NCBI GenBank assembly: GCA_024760905.1
Contig: CM045745.1
Span: 4,121,282 to 4,185,281 of the forward strand
Source of the DNA: Plotosus lineatus
Taxonomy: Eukaryota > Chordata > Actinopteri > Siluriformes > Plotosidae
Direction of reading: 5' to 3'
DNA: 64,000 nt
The notes below the pieces were generated by a model. It made no database searches, was not told where the DNA came from, and worked only from the letters and a program-made list of their open reading frames with translations. The first letter of the stretch is position 1. Every line of letters begins with the position of its first letter. Of this stretch, positions 9,772-20,713 are shown one piece after another. The position numbers were made by a program, and so were the translations under genes.

Positions 9772-9775
9772 ATAA
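8818..9775 (+). pseudogene. RTE AP-endonuclease and linker, frameshifted
   Basis: A start MSLRLKVGILNVGTM at 8818 leads into the exonuclease-endonuclease-phosphatase fold that nicks target DNA. One frameshift near 8920 disrupts the catalytic Glu segment (normally QETRWKG). The frame at 8993-9463 then keeps YAPQAGCELEEK, VVIGADFNGHVGAGN (Asp/Asn pair) and STQVDYI. It stops at 9463, and the linker continues in another frame at 9470-9775. It cannot make an active protein. Confidence 0.8.
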
Positions 9776-9878
9776 CGTGAATTTGTTTCGCATCCAGAGA
9801 CAGAAATTTTAGGTAAATTCATTTCGTAACCTGGATTTTTCGTTTGTTGGGTCTTTGGTAAGGTGAGATACCACTGTA
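9776..9878. mobile_element. MITE right-end fragment
   Basis: AACCTGGATTTTTCG then GGTGAGATACCACTG followed by TA resembles the terminal repeats of pogo-type MITEs elsewhere in the window (CAGTGGTAnC). No left end was found, so this is a remnant. Confidence 0.4.
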
Positions 9879-11934
9879 TTGAAACATGTTTCTTTAAACC
9901 TTATGAGTATTACATCAGACTTAACATGAGAGGAATTCAGGTCAGAAATCCACAACAGCATTCTGTGAACTGTAACTACAGTATTTTTACCCCACACAGT
10001 GTACAGAACTCAAAATAATGCTTTTATTTTAGTAAACAAAATGCTCTCATTAAAAGGCTTTTGTTTGACTTTACTAATGATTGCAGAAATAAAGAAGCCA
10101 TATTTTGGTGTTTGTTCATACACTATGGTGAAATATTTCAATTAACTACACTGATTATTTGCTATTATAAAACAGGGTGAGGCAGTTGGGGGTGCATGGA
10201 GGGGGGGGGGGTGTGTTCCATAGACTTGAGTGCCTTGTATAAGTCTGCAGCAAACATACAAACCAAAATGGTAAAGATTTGTTCTTTACTCTTCAGTAGT
10301 ATTCTGGTGTATGCAAGGAGTTCGACCTGGTTGTTGAAGTCTTGTTTTTACAGACATGAAATAAAAACAGAGACAAGAACAGTCACCGCTGTGAAAATAA
10401 TTACACATTTCATGTCCAGAACTAGGAATTACAATAATAGTAGGCATTATTAAATTTCTTTTAAAAGAATATTGCACAATAGTTACTGCATCTTACCCAC
10501 ATAACACACTGACAACCGACAGTGACATGTGCAAATAAGTGAAATGTTAATTAATCTGACCACATCTGGAAGGAAGCTGTCAGTGCAGCTGATAGATTTA
10601 ATGCATACAAAAGATATAAATTGCACATTTTCTGAGCATTTTATTTAACTTGACAATGGGCTATAACTTGTTTATCTCATTATTGGTTGCAGTGCCCAAC
10701 AGGACTGTTAATGAGGTAATGAGGACAGACGCTGCTCCTCTGATTGGTTGAACTTCCTCAGTTAACTCATGAAGCACTTCTTTTGTTAAGCTTTTTAGGC
10801 AGTCCAGTTTTTTCTGGCCCTTACAAGTTCTCAGAGATGGGAGTTCTCTGAAGTTCATTTTCCAATCTATGCCGACTTATCACCTTTGATCTAGGCAATG
10901 GTGGTTTTATCTGAAGCTTTAACAGACGTTTCAGAGAATTGTCCTTGGAGACATGATTGTTATTGCACGAGAAAGGAACAGGAGGAAAGCACACATCTTG
11001 GAATGTTCTAATTCTAATGTTCTAATGTTCATATTCTAATTACTGTATGTGCTAATGATTAGGATTAAGCAGTTCAGAAAATGAATGAATATTATATAAA
11101 AAAGATAAAATAATAATTATTAGATTAGTTAAAATGAAAACTGCATAGTGTACACTATAAAGTAGTTTTATATGTAAAGCTAATTATTTTTGTTAAACTG
11201 CATTTCAGTTAATATCTCTACACAGGCTGAAAATGAAATTCTCATATTTTTTGGCTAAACTGTTAATCGGGTAAGAAATAAATTTGTGTATAACATTTTC
11301 ATCCTAATTCAGGGAAATACTACAATTGTAAGAGGTACAGACTGGCAGATCAGGTGATATTATGAATCTAAGAATATTTATTTATTTATATTAATAGTAA
11401 ATTAGCTTTCGACGCACTTTAACCGGAGGACTTGACTGTGGAATGAGCTTCATTTAGCCTCTTTTGTTTTTTCTTCTCTTTTTAGACTGAGAGAAATTAC
11501 CTCACTTTCTTTGCAGTCTGTTTCTCCTTTCCTCCTGACTCACTGTTTTTCCTCTGCCCCAGATAAAACTTTCCACAGCACTAACTCATGAATGTTTCGC
11601 GCAGCACTTAGTGCATACTGTCATATAATGGCTTGGAGTTCCTTTCAGCGTTCCTGAGATAAAAAGACTGAAGATATAATAAACAGGACATGTTCCATCA
11701 TGTATAACCTATGACTCATTATACATGAGAAGTGTACACTTGCGTTCATTCTTTGCATTGTTGCACAGATTCTTGAAGGATGATTAAGTATTTAACTTGT
11801 ATACACCTCCTACTTATATAGTATATTTATGCCATGAGGCTGGTTAAATAACATGTATTATCAAATATGAACCACATCATAACATTGGAAGATCTGTCCT
11901 AACAAAATGTATAGATACTGACCAACCATAAATA
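9879..11934. other. 2 kb without recognisable genes
   Basis: AT-rich, apparently unique sequence. Frames such as 10196-10453 and 10661-10858 have no domain or splice context. A G run is at 10200-10210. Nothing else is supportable. Confidence 0.5.
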
Positions 11935-12200
11935 CCATATTCGACGTGATAAGTGCCCAGGGCACTTAAAAAATTGGGGTGGGTGGGTGTTTATTAAACT
12001 GTTACCAGCAAAGTGGAACGGTAAGTGCCCAACACATGACAAGTGCCATTGGAAAGAGTTAATCACTGTTATTCACTTTACCTCTTAGCGTTTTGATAGT
12101 TTGACAAAAAAAATGCTGATGTTATTTTGGGCCTTGTGAGAAAAATCTCAAATCTGATTTGTTAAAGAAACAGCCCCATCGCTAATATAGTTTAGTATGG
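11935..12200. mobile_element. Short MITE, GTGCCCAGGGCAC family
   Basis: It starts CCATATTCGACGTGATAAGT after TA (11933-11934) and ends GTATGG before TA (12201-12202). It shares CAGGGCACTTAAAAAnnGGG and GTTACCAGC with the element at 38285-39149. The right boundary is less certain than the left. Confidence 0.5.
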
Positions 12201-12308
12201 TATAGGTTAGTGGTTCTGGAAGTGTTTCAGGCAGCAGAAAGGGCTTTGCTGGCCCTGACAACCCACCACTGGTATATGCGTACTATACAGTATATATATA
12301 TATATATA

Positions 12309-13052
12309 CAGTGATACCTCTGCTCACGAACATAATTGGTTCCCAGAAAGTGTGTGTGAGGCGAAAAGTTCGTCTTCCGAACATTTATTTCCCATAAGAA
12401 ACCATTAAAATGAGAATAATCCGTTCCCAGGTCCCCATAAAACATAATTTTCTACTAAATAAGCCTTAAAACCACACAAAAATATACCTTATTTTATGTA
12501 TAATAAATGTCTATTGTATTGTAATTAAAGAAATAAACTGTACTGTATAATAAAGTGGTTTTATTTACCTTTGTGATGGTAGTTGATGGCTTGATGGAAT
12601 GGAGTGGGAGGAGGAGTGAGGGAGGGACTTACTGTTTGGAAGGAGTGTTTGGAAACGCCTACTGTTTGGAAACACGCATAGCCACACACGCACCCTTAAT
12701 AGCTTCCTTGTTCTTAAGGATGGTGGTAGACTTAGCGTACTGGTACTGGGACGCTGAGTCACACAAACGCACACCTCGTTCGTGTTTTTCGATGATCTCC
12801 GCCTGTGGTGGGGGCTTTTTCGGTCCCATAATAGCAAAAGTACACTCAATATGGTCCAAAATGTCTATCAAACACAAACCACTTCCGCATTCAAAGAAAG
12901 GGGGTGACGCTGTTCCACCGTGGCGCTGTTCGACCGCGTGGTTTGGTTCGTCCGCCGAAAAATAGTTCGTCAGCCGAGACTATATTTTCGCGAATTTAAA
13001 GTTCTTGAGGCGAAAAGTTCATGAGCTTAAGCGTTCGTCAGCCGAGGTTTGA

Positions 13053-13055
<3 letters not shown>
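12309..13055 (-). mobile_element. Internally deleted pogo/Tigger element, copy 2, opposite orientation (TA duplication)
   Basis: The plus strand shows CAGTGATACCTCTGCTCACG at the left and GTCAGCCGAGGTTTGACTG at the right, with TA flanks at 12307-12308 and 13056-13057. Nearly every block of the copy at 6064-6870 is present in reverse order. It is 60 bp shorter, mostly in a CCTCC-rich stretch. Confidence 0.9.
12659..12829 (-). pseudogene. Tigger transposase N-terminal fragment, second copy (56 codons)
   Basis: MGPKKPPPQAEIIEKHERGV to NKEAIKGACVAMRVSKQ and a stop. It differs from the 6325-6501 copy by a two-codon loss (STIAP versus STT) and a few substitutions. The open frame persists in both copies although the catalytic domain is gone. 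Confidence 0.75.

Positions 13056-13113
<58 letters not shown>
13056..13113. repeat. (TA)n microsatellite
   Basis: About 58 bp of pure TA abut the Tigger TA target site. Confidence 0.95.
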
Positions 13114-13115
<2 letters not shown>

Positions 13116-13189
13116 CATGGACCTGCCCTGAATCCAAATTTACCTAATTCACAATATATTAACTGAAAACTTTGTAGTGAAGTTTAATA

Positions 13190-14424
13190 CTCCCATTTCA
13201 CTGGAGCGCGGCATGCAAGGATCATGGCGAAAAGGCACGGAATGCACTCTACGGATGAGCTTTTGAGTTTTTACACGGAAAATGAGTCAAAAATCTATGG
13301 AAAATTGCACCTTCGGAACGATCACGGAATTTGAGGAAAGGACATGGAAAGACCGTGGTACAATATCAGAATACAGGCGTAAAAGTGCTTGGATCACCTT
13401 CAGAACCAGTGCGGACAGCAAAGGAAGACCTTCGGATAATTCGCGGAAGGTTCACGGAAAGGACGCAACGTTTGCAAAATGACCGCGGCACTGCACCTTT
13501 TTAGAAGGAAGACCCACGGAATGATCGCGGAACAGGCAGAATGAAGGCAGAACGTTCACGTTCAACACGGAATGATTAAGGAATGACTGAGGAATACCCG
13601 GCATAACCACGTTTCAACGACGAAAAATTGGCAAAGATCAAAGGATTTGCTCCTGATTCCACCTATAAATACGCGGAATGACCAAGGAAGCTCATTCTCT
13701 CATTCATATTATATGTTTAAAATATATAATATGTTTATCATGTACAATAAATTTAAAATTTAACATATGTTTGTAATTTACCATATGTTTCGAATGTGCA
13801 ATATGTTTATAATTTACAATAAATTTAAAAATTAACATATGGTTAATATTTAATATTTGCAGCTCAATCATTCCAGACTAAAACCCATGCACACAAGTCC
13901 AAACCACATTGATAATAACTTTAAAAATGTATTACATGAACAAGAAAACAGAGAAAATAGTGAATGAACTGGAATAATTTATAGTGGAAGTGACATCCTT
14001 GAGTGTTCTGCAAGTCTTCCATGTTATCCGCAACCATTCCGCAAACGTTCCGTATGTATTCTGCAAACCTTCCGTGGGGATTCTGTGGCCAGTTTTGACC
14101 ACCCGTAAGAAGGAGGAATGTTCGTGGAACGTTCACAGAAGACTTGTGGAATAAAAGGAACGATCACGGAACATTTGTGGAAAGGACAGAACGTTTGCGG
14201 AAGGACTGCGGAATGTGAAGGAATACTGTCGGAAAATTTTTACGTGAACGTGCTTTTGAACATGTTAAAACGCACGTTGGCAAAAAATTTTGGCCTGACG
14301 AAAGAGGAGGAATACCTCCGAAATCATATGGAAGGACACGGAAGATGACAGAATGACTGAGTTGTAGGATGACTACGGTTTTGCTTCCGCAAGTCTGCAG
14401 GCGCGCCAGTGAAATGGGGGTATT
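13190..14424. mobile_element. Unclassified element with TIRs and an 11-bp-phased GGAA array
   Basis: The left end CCCATTTCACTGGAGCGCG and right end GCGCGCCAGTGAAATGGGG are inverted matches, flanked by TAATACT and TATTACT. The interior is mostly degenerate GGAA units about 10-11 bp apart. They are on plus at 13215-13690, on minus (TTCC) at 13985-14095 and on plus again at 14105-14350. An AT-rich core at 13690-13870 holds a tandem duplication around ACAATAAATTTAAAA. No coding frame is convincing. I do not recognise the family; the 7 bp imperfect duplication does not settle a superfamily. Confidence 0.6.
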
Positions 14425-14429
14425 ACTCA

Positions 14430-15340
14430 TGGTAGAGGGCAGGCTTTTGTTTTTTTAATCCTCATCTTTTTTAAAATAAAGGATTATTTAAAAAGAGATC
14501 ATTCATAAACCTTATCTTTAAGAAAGAGCTTTACTTCCTTTCACCTGACAAGGGCTGCAAACCTGTAAACCAGTCTAGGCGTCGGCAAAAATAATTCTCT
14601 TATTTATATGCCTCTGCTTGTTCAGAACATTACTCAATGATTTTTTAAAAAGGTAAAACCCTATTTTTTTTTTATATATAGAAAAACAAGTTTCACAATA
14701 CCCAGCCCAATATTCAGTTATGTTATTGGTTATTTGTGTTTTATTTGTTACCTGCGATCCCACAGTTTTTTTCAGTAACAGATCTAAAAAGATAAGGATA
14801 TGTATTAGATCCGTAATCAAAAACATAACGGTTGATGTTTGATTACAAATTTTCTTTAATTTTCTTTCTTTCTTTTTTGAGGACAAACTAAAGTATTCAA
14901 AAGCTGTACAACATTTACTTGTGTAATTTATATCTGATTTATTTAAGTATGGCAGGAATTCCAAGTGAATCAATGAAACAGATGCCACTGTTTTATGATA
15001 CTCAGTGGTGGTCACCAAGAACCATTGTGGCTTTATTCTTTTGTTTTTACAACATCTGTAAAATATGTCCCAAACCTCAGTGTGTGCACACATTATTTAA
15101 AAGTTGTATTTGTAAACATGTTAGAAATACAAAATAATTTAAAATCTCACCTCATACCATACTTCCATATCACCATATTTCTAATTGCCCACCACAGCAC
15201 TTATTAGTTCTTAGTGGGAATGTAGTCAGAATAATATATAAATACTGTTGAAAAAGAAAAGTTAAAAATCTGAAGAAAAATGGTACACATTTTAATAGTC
15301 TTGCAGATGTGGTATTGTTTCTTCTCAAAGCCCCGCCTGA
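14430..15340. other. No gene seen
   Basis: AT-rich. The 172-codon minus frame at 14575-15093 is Lys/Ile/Phe-rich with no domain and probably reflects composition. Confidence 0.45.
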
Positions 15341-15361
15341 ACAGTGAGTATTTTTGATTTT

Positions 15362-15605
15362 AAGACTTTTTCCGTTTGTTCTTAGTTCGGTTCAGTTCTT
15401 CTCTTTCCTTCCAAGTCATCTGAGAAAAAATGAATGTATTAGGTTGAATTTGGATATATTGTGAAAGCACATCTCTAACGTGTGAGGCTTGGGTTGCTTT
15501 GGTGTTTAAGTTTTTGTTCCGTTTAAAGGGCATTATTGTTTCAGAGAAAACAACTTCTATATCCTTCCAGTGCAACCAGCCTGATTTTCTGGTCTTTCTC
15601 ACCCT
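15362..15605 (-). other. Candidate 3' exon(s) of an unidentified gene or ackr4 antisense/downstream transcript
   Basis: On minus a good acceptor (TTTTGTTCCTGCAG) at about 15606 precedes an open frame. A second acceptor (CATTTTTTCTCAG) at about 15422 precedes MTWKEREELNRTKNKRKKS and a TAA at about 15362. The short, very basic tail looks like a terminal exon, but nothing homologous comes to mind. It lies just downstream of ackr4 on the same strand. Confidence 0.3.
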
Positions 15606-15743
15606 GCAGGAACAAAACACTGACTATAGACATTGATTAAAATATGTGTGTGTAAATGATTATACCATTAAATACAGAATACAAATGGAAAAACAAACCT
15701 GAACTTCATATTTCATCTTCTGTATTTGTGTTCTTAAATAGAC

Positions 15744-16829
15744 TCATATGGAGAAGGTGCTTGTCTTTTTGGATTGTGAGTATGAATTAACGGAGATCTC
15801 CACACCACACTCCCCTCTCCTCTGTGCTGATCTCCTGCTCTGGCCAAAGGATTTGGCAAACCTTAAAACACGTATTCTAAAGGATGAGCCAATAAAGACG
15901 TAAAGCATAGGGTTCAGGCAGCAATGGATCAAAGCCAGACTCTCAGTAATCTGAGCTGCATGGTCCAGTGCTTTACTTGTCCCACAGTGGCTTATTAACA
16001 TGTGAATCACATCCAGGACTCGGCAGAACTTCACAACATTGTAGGGAAGCTGTGTAAACACAAAAACTCCCACCACTGCCAGCAACACACGAATGGTTGT
16101 CCATCTCTTCCCTCTGTTCTCTGGAGGAAGCTCCAATAGCTTCTGCACAACATGGAAGTAGCAATACAGCATCGTCAGCAATGGCCCTAAGAAACTCAGC
16201 AGCACCTCAACCACCTCCATGATCACCTTTGCCCGAATGGCCAGGTGTGAAGGATACACAGCCATGCAGACTTTCCTACCCGGAAGCTCCTTAACTGCTG
16301 AGAGCACCAAATCAGGGATTCCTAGAAAGAAACTAATGGTCCACACTAGCAGGCAGAGTTTGGTAGAACAGTTCCTCTTCAATATCCGGCTCAGGAAATG
16401 ATCTTTCTGTGGGAATAATGAAAGGTAACGGTCCATACTTATGCAGGCCAAGAGTAACATGCTGCATGTGAAGTTAATTGTGTATAAGGCTGTGACAATC
16501 TTGCAGAGAACCTCTCCCAGCTCCCAGCCCTGAACGGCAGCAGCAGCCCAGAAAGGTAGGGTTAGTAGGAGTAGGAGGTCAGCCACTGCCAGGTGCACCA
16601 CTAATGCATCCATCATTGTTTTCAAGCGTTTGGAATATGCATACACAGCAATTACTAGGGCATTTCCTGATAGTCCCACCACGAGCGATAAGCCATACAC
16701 AATTGGTAGGAAGACTCGAGCAAAGGAGCGAATATCCTCTTTTTCACAGATGGTCTGGTAGTCACTGTAGTTGTAGTCACTGTTGTTGTAGTCTTCATAA
16801 TAGTAAGTGTCATCAGCTGAGTGCTCCAT
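15744..16829 (-). CDS. ackr4: Atypical chemokine receptor 4 (CCRL1-like), seven-transmembrane
   Basis: A 361-residue class A GPCR in one exon. ACKR4 members bind CCL19/21/25-type chemokines at the cell surface and internalise them without G-protein signalling, shaping gradients. The acidic, Tyr-rich N terminus (residues 6-24) has likely sulfation sites and sequons N15 and N20. TM1 contains GN (55-56), TM2 LAVAD and TLPFW (80-94), TM6 FTQLPYNVVKFCR (258-270) and TM7 NPMLY (306-310). Disulfides are likely C28-C282 and C109-C188. The second loop reads DRYLSLF (133-139), not the canonical DRYLAIV, which fits an atypical receptor. The tail ends TSTFSI, as recalled for mammalian ACKR4. The ATG at 16829 is the only N-terminal Met before the sulfotyrosine region. 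The a/b fish paralogue is not resolved. Confidence 0.9.
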   Translation of the reverse strand: MEHSADDTYYYEDYNNSDYNYSDYQTICEKEDIRSFARVFLPIVYGLSLVVGLSGNALVIAVYAYSKRLKTMMDALVVHLAVADLLLLLTLPFWAAAAVQGWELGEVLCKIVTALYTINFTCSMLLLACISMDRYLSLFPQKDHFLSRILKRNCSTKLCLLVWTISFFLGIPDLVLSAVKELPGRKVCMAVYPSHLAIRAKVIMEVVEVLLSFLGPLLTMLYCYFHVVQKLLELPPENRGKRWTTIRVLLAVVGVFVFTQLPYNVVKFCRVLDVIHMLISHCGTSKALDHAAQITESLALIHCCLNPMLYVFIGSSFRIRVLRFAKSFGQSRRSAQRRGECGVEISVNSYSQSKKTSTFSI

Positions 16830-16860
16830 ATTGTTGTCAAGTTACGTTTTCTGCAAAACC
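16830..16860 (-). promoter_or_regulatory. ackr4: Splice acceptor and short 5' UTR of the ackr4 coding exon
   Basis: On minus, ATGGTTTTGCAG precedes 21 bases and then the ATG. A 5' non-coding exon followed by one coding exon is the usual chemokine-receptor layout. The upstream exon was not located. Confidence 0.45.
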
Positions 16861-17037
16861 ATGATATTGTCACTTCACATAAATTGTTATTTTAGAGTTT
16901 CTGAATAATTGGATCACTACAAAGCCATATTTACATTTACATTTATATTTACAAACATTGATTTTTTTATCTTACCCAATAATGTATTTTTTAAGGCATT
17001 GTGTTGTCAGTAAAACATATTGTACAAATATATATTG

Positions 17038-17205
17038 TAGGGCACTAGTGGCTTAGTGGTTAATGCGATGAGTTACTGATCTGAAGGTCAGCGGTTCAAT
17101 CCCCTTTAACAATGCCCTTAACCGTGAATTGCTCAGATGTACAAAAAAAATTTTTTAATTGGAAGTTGCTCTGGATAAGAGCATCTGCTAAATGCTGTCA
17201 TCATT
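17038..17205 (+). mobile_element. tRNA-derived SINE with L2-like tail
   Basis: A box region GTGGCTTAGTGGTTAATGCG and B box GGTTCAATCCC lead to the tail TTGCTCTGGATAAGAGCATC then TGCTAAATGC. That tail is typical of fish SINEs that borrow an L2-clade 3' end. It is distinct from the SINE at 6.9 kb. Confidence 0.75.
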
Positions 17206-17575
17206 GTGTCTGTCTGTTCTTAAAATATAAAATTTTAACAATTACATCTGGGGATGGTAATCTGGAAACAGGTTTCTCCTTAAGGCTCTGGTTAAACCGT
17301 CCTTTGCGCTTCTAAAACCCTCACCCCACACACATCCATGGTAGGGTTAAGTATGACACATGGGAGACATTTGCCTGGGGGAGGGGCTCAAAGGTGAGAG
17401 CCTGGTGGTTGAGCTTCTGCCAATGGAGCCTGGCCGGGCCCAGTCCGAAAAGGAGACATGGGTCTGCCCTTCCATGGACCCACCACCTGTGGGAGGGGCG
17501 AAAGGGGTCGGGTGCAATGTGAGTTGGGTGGCAGCCGAAGGCATGGGTTCTGTTGGACTGGTCCTCAGTTACTGA

Positions 17576-18190
17576 CGCTGACTCTTGGGACATGGAATGT
17601 CCCCTCTCTGGCGGGGAAAGAGCCTGAGCTGGTGCGTGAGGTGGAGAGATACCAACTAGATATAGTCAGACTCACCTCAACGCATAGCTTGGGCTCTGGA
17701 ATCACCCATGTCGAGAGCAGCCGGACATTATTCCATTCTGGAGTTGCTGATGGGGAGAGGCAGTGAGCCGATGTGGGCATCCTTGTTGCCCCCCCCATCT
17801 CGGTGCCCAAACGTTGGGGTTCTCCCCAGTCGATGAAAGGGTAGCTTCCCTCTGCCTTTGGGTTCTGACTGTTATTTGTACTTATGCACCAAAAAAGAGT
17901 ACTCACCCTTCTTGGAGTCTTTGGGGGGAGTCACTCGTTGTCTTGGGAGACTTCAACAACCATGTGGGCAATGATAGTGTGACCTGGAAGGGTGTGATCA
18001 GTAGGTACGGCCTCTCCAGTCTGAACCTGACTCGTGTTTCGTTGTTGGACTTCTGTGCTCATCACACTTTGTCTATCATGAACATCATGTTCGAACATAA
18101 AGGTGTGCACAAGTGGACTTGGCACCAGGACACCCTAGGTTGCAGTTTGATGATCGACTTTGTAGTTGTGTCACTGGACTTGTAGCCGCA
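17576..18190 (+). pseudogene. Rex1 AP-endonuclease domain, broken
   Basis: Two frames join near 17765. The first has LGTWNVPSLAGKEPELVREV and YQLDIVRLTSTHSLGSG. The second has LVVLGDFNNHVGNDSVTWKG (catalytic Asp/Asn), SLLDFCAHHTLSIMN and TWHQDTLGCSLMIDFVVVS, then a TAG. This domain nicks target DNA in the CR1-like Rex1 elements. Frameshift and stop make it inactive. Confidence 0.85.
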
Positions 18191-19188
18191 TGTTCTGGAC
18201 ACTCGAGTGAAGAGGAGAGCTGAGCTGTCAACCAATCATCACCTGGTGGTGAGCTGGCTTCGATGGCAGGGAAGGCTGCCTTCCAGACCTGGCAGGCCCA
18301 AGCATGTAATTAAGGTTTGCTGGGAATGTTTGGCAAAGTCTCCTGTCTGATAGGTCTTTAACTCCCACCTCCTTTAGAGCTACAACCATGTCCCAGAGGA
18401 GGCAGGTGACATGGAATCCAAATGGGTCATGTTTCGTGCTTCCATTGCTGAGTCAGCAGCCCATAGCTGTGGCCAGAAGGTTGTTGGGGCTTGTCGTGTA
18501 GGTAACCCGCGAACCCGGTGGTGGATACCTGTGGTGATGGGCGCCATCCAGCTGAAAAAGGCGGCCTATTGGGTCTTATTGGCCTGTGAGACTCCCAAGG
18601 CAGCAGACAGGTACTGGCAGGCCAAAGGTGCTGCAGCTGAAGCTGTCGCAGATGCAAAATCTTGGACATGGTAGTTCATTGAGGGCCTAGAAAGTGATTA
18701 TCGGTTGGCCTCAAAAAGGTTGTGGACCACCATCCAACACCTCAGGAGGGGGACGCAGTTCTTCACAAACACTGTATACCGTTGAGGTGGGGAGCTGCTC
18801 ACCTTGACTAGGGATGCCATTGGGAGATGGAGGGAATACATTGAGGACCTCCTCAATCCCACCAACACACCCTCCATGGAGGTGGAAGACCCTGGGGGTT
18901 TGGGCGAGAGTCTGCCCATCACTGGAGTGGAGGCCACTGAGGTAGTCAAAAAGCTCCTCGGTGGTCGGGCTCCGGGGATCGATGAAATCCGCCCTGAATA
19001 TCTCAGTGTTCTGGATGCTGTAGGACTGTCTTGGTTGGCACATCTCTGCAACATTGCCTGGTCATTGAGGGCTGTACCTCTGGATTGGCAAAACGGGGTA
19101 GTCCCCCTTTTCCAAAAGGGTTTAAAAAAGGGATGGTGTGTTCCAATTATTGGAGAAACTCTCTCCTCAGCCTACCCAGGAAGGTCTA

Positions 19189-20713
19189 CAGGTCCTTCTC
19201 AAAAAAATTAGCATATTGTGATAAAGTTCATTATTTTCTGTAATATACTGATAAACATTAGACTTTCATATATTGTAGATTCATTACACACAACTGAAGT
19301 AGTTCAAGCCTTTTATTGTTTTAATATGGATAATTTTTGCAAAAAAGTAAAGAAAAATAAAAAATCCCTATCTAAAAAAATTAGCATATTTCATCCGACC
19401 AACAAAAAAAGCGTTTTTAATACAAAAAAAGTCAACCTTCAAATAATTATGTTCAGTTATGCACTCAATACTTGGTCGGGAATCCTTTTGCAGAAATGAC
19501 TGCTTCAATGCGGCGTGGCATGGAGGCAATCAGCCTGTGGCACTGCTGAGGTGATATGGAGGCCCAGGATGCTTCGATAGCGGCCTTAAGCTCATCCACA
19601 GTATTGGGTCTGGTGTCTCTCAACTTTCTCTTCACAATATCCCACAGATTCTCTATGGAGTTCAGGTCAGGAGAGTTGGCAGGCCAATTGAGCACAGTAA
19701 TACCATGGTCAGTAAACCATTTACCAGTGGTTTTGGCATTGTGAGCAGGTACCAGGTCGTGCTGAAAAAATGAAATCTTCATCTCCATAAAGCTTTTCAG
19801 CAGATGGAAGCATGAAGTACTCCAAAATCTCCTGATAGCTAGCTGCATCGACCCTGCCCTTGATAAAACACAGTGGACCAACACCAGCAGCTGACATGGC
19901 ACCCCAGACCATCACTGACTGTGGGTACTTGACACTGGACTTCAGGCATTTTGGCATTTCCTTCTCTCGAGTCTTTCTCCAGAATCTGGCACCTTGATTT
20001 CCGAATGACATGCAAAATTTGCTTTCATCCGAAAAAAGTACTTTGGACCACTGAGCAACAGTCCAGTGCTGGTTCTCTGTAGCCCAGGTCATGCGCTTCT
20101 GCCGCTGCTTCTGGTTCAAAAGTGGCTTGACCCGGGGAATGCGATCTGGAATCAGCACTTCTCTACAATCTTCCTCAGGGTCCCATCACCTCTTCTGGTT
20201 GTGCAGCGTTTTCTGCCACACTTTTTCTTTCCCACAGACGTCCCACTAAGGTGCCTTGATACAGCACTCTGGGAACAGCCTATTCGCTCAGAGATTTCTT
20301 TCTGTGTCTTACCCTCTTGCTTGAGGGTGTCAATGATGGCCTTCTGGACAGCAGTCAGGTCGGCAGTCTTACCCATGATTGTGGTTTTGAGTAATGAACC
20401 AGGCTGGGAGTTTTTAAAAGCCTCAGGAATCTTTTGCAGGTGTTTAGAGTTAATTGGTTGATTCAGATGATTAGGTTAATAGCTCATTTAGAGTACCTTT
20501 TCATGATATGCTAATTTTTTGAGATCGGAATTTTGGGTTTTCATGAGCTGTATGCCAAAATGATCAGTATTAAAACAATAAAAGACCTGAAATATTTCAG
20601 TTGGTGTGCAATGAATCTAAAATATGAAATATATGAAAGTTTAATTTTTATTAGTACAATACAGAAAACAATGAGTTTTATCACAATATGCTAATTTTTT
20701 TGAGAAGGACCTG
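19189..20713 (-). mobile_element. Tc1-like transposon inside Rex1 (TA duplication)
   Basis: Ends CAGGTCCTTCTCAAAAAAAT and its inverse ATTTTTTTGAGAAGGACCTG are matched over at least 20 bp. TA lies at 19187-19188 and 20714-20715. It is 1525 bp and interrupts the Rex1 RT precisely, so it is the later insertion. The same family, in the other orientation, is at 28112-29661. Confidence 0.95.
19465..20376 (-). pseudogene. Tc1 transposase, broken DD34E type
   Basis: The minus strand begins MGKTADLTAVQKAIIDTLKQ (paired helix-turn-helix) and ends KGFPTKY with a stop at 19465. The catalytic triad is present: the Asp in LFSDESKFCMSF, the Asp in FQHDLVPAH and the Glu in DLNSIENLW. A deletion removes the end of the DNA-binding region near 20155, and a +1 shift near 19790 splits the nuclease. 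It would be inactive without repair in trans. Confidence 0.9.

Noticed and set aside
13190..14424. CRISPR-like or satellite array
   Set aside because: Units are 10-11 bp, degenerate and change strand; there are no constant repeats with spacers, and the block has transposon-like ends.
14575..15093. 172-codon minus frame as a gene
   Set aside because: Extreme Lys/Ile/Phe content in AT-rich DNA, with no domain, splice context or start context.
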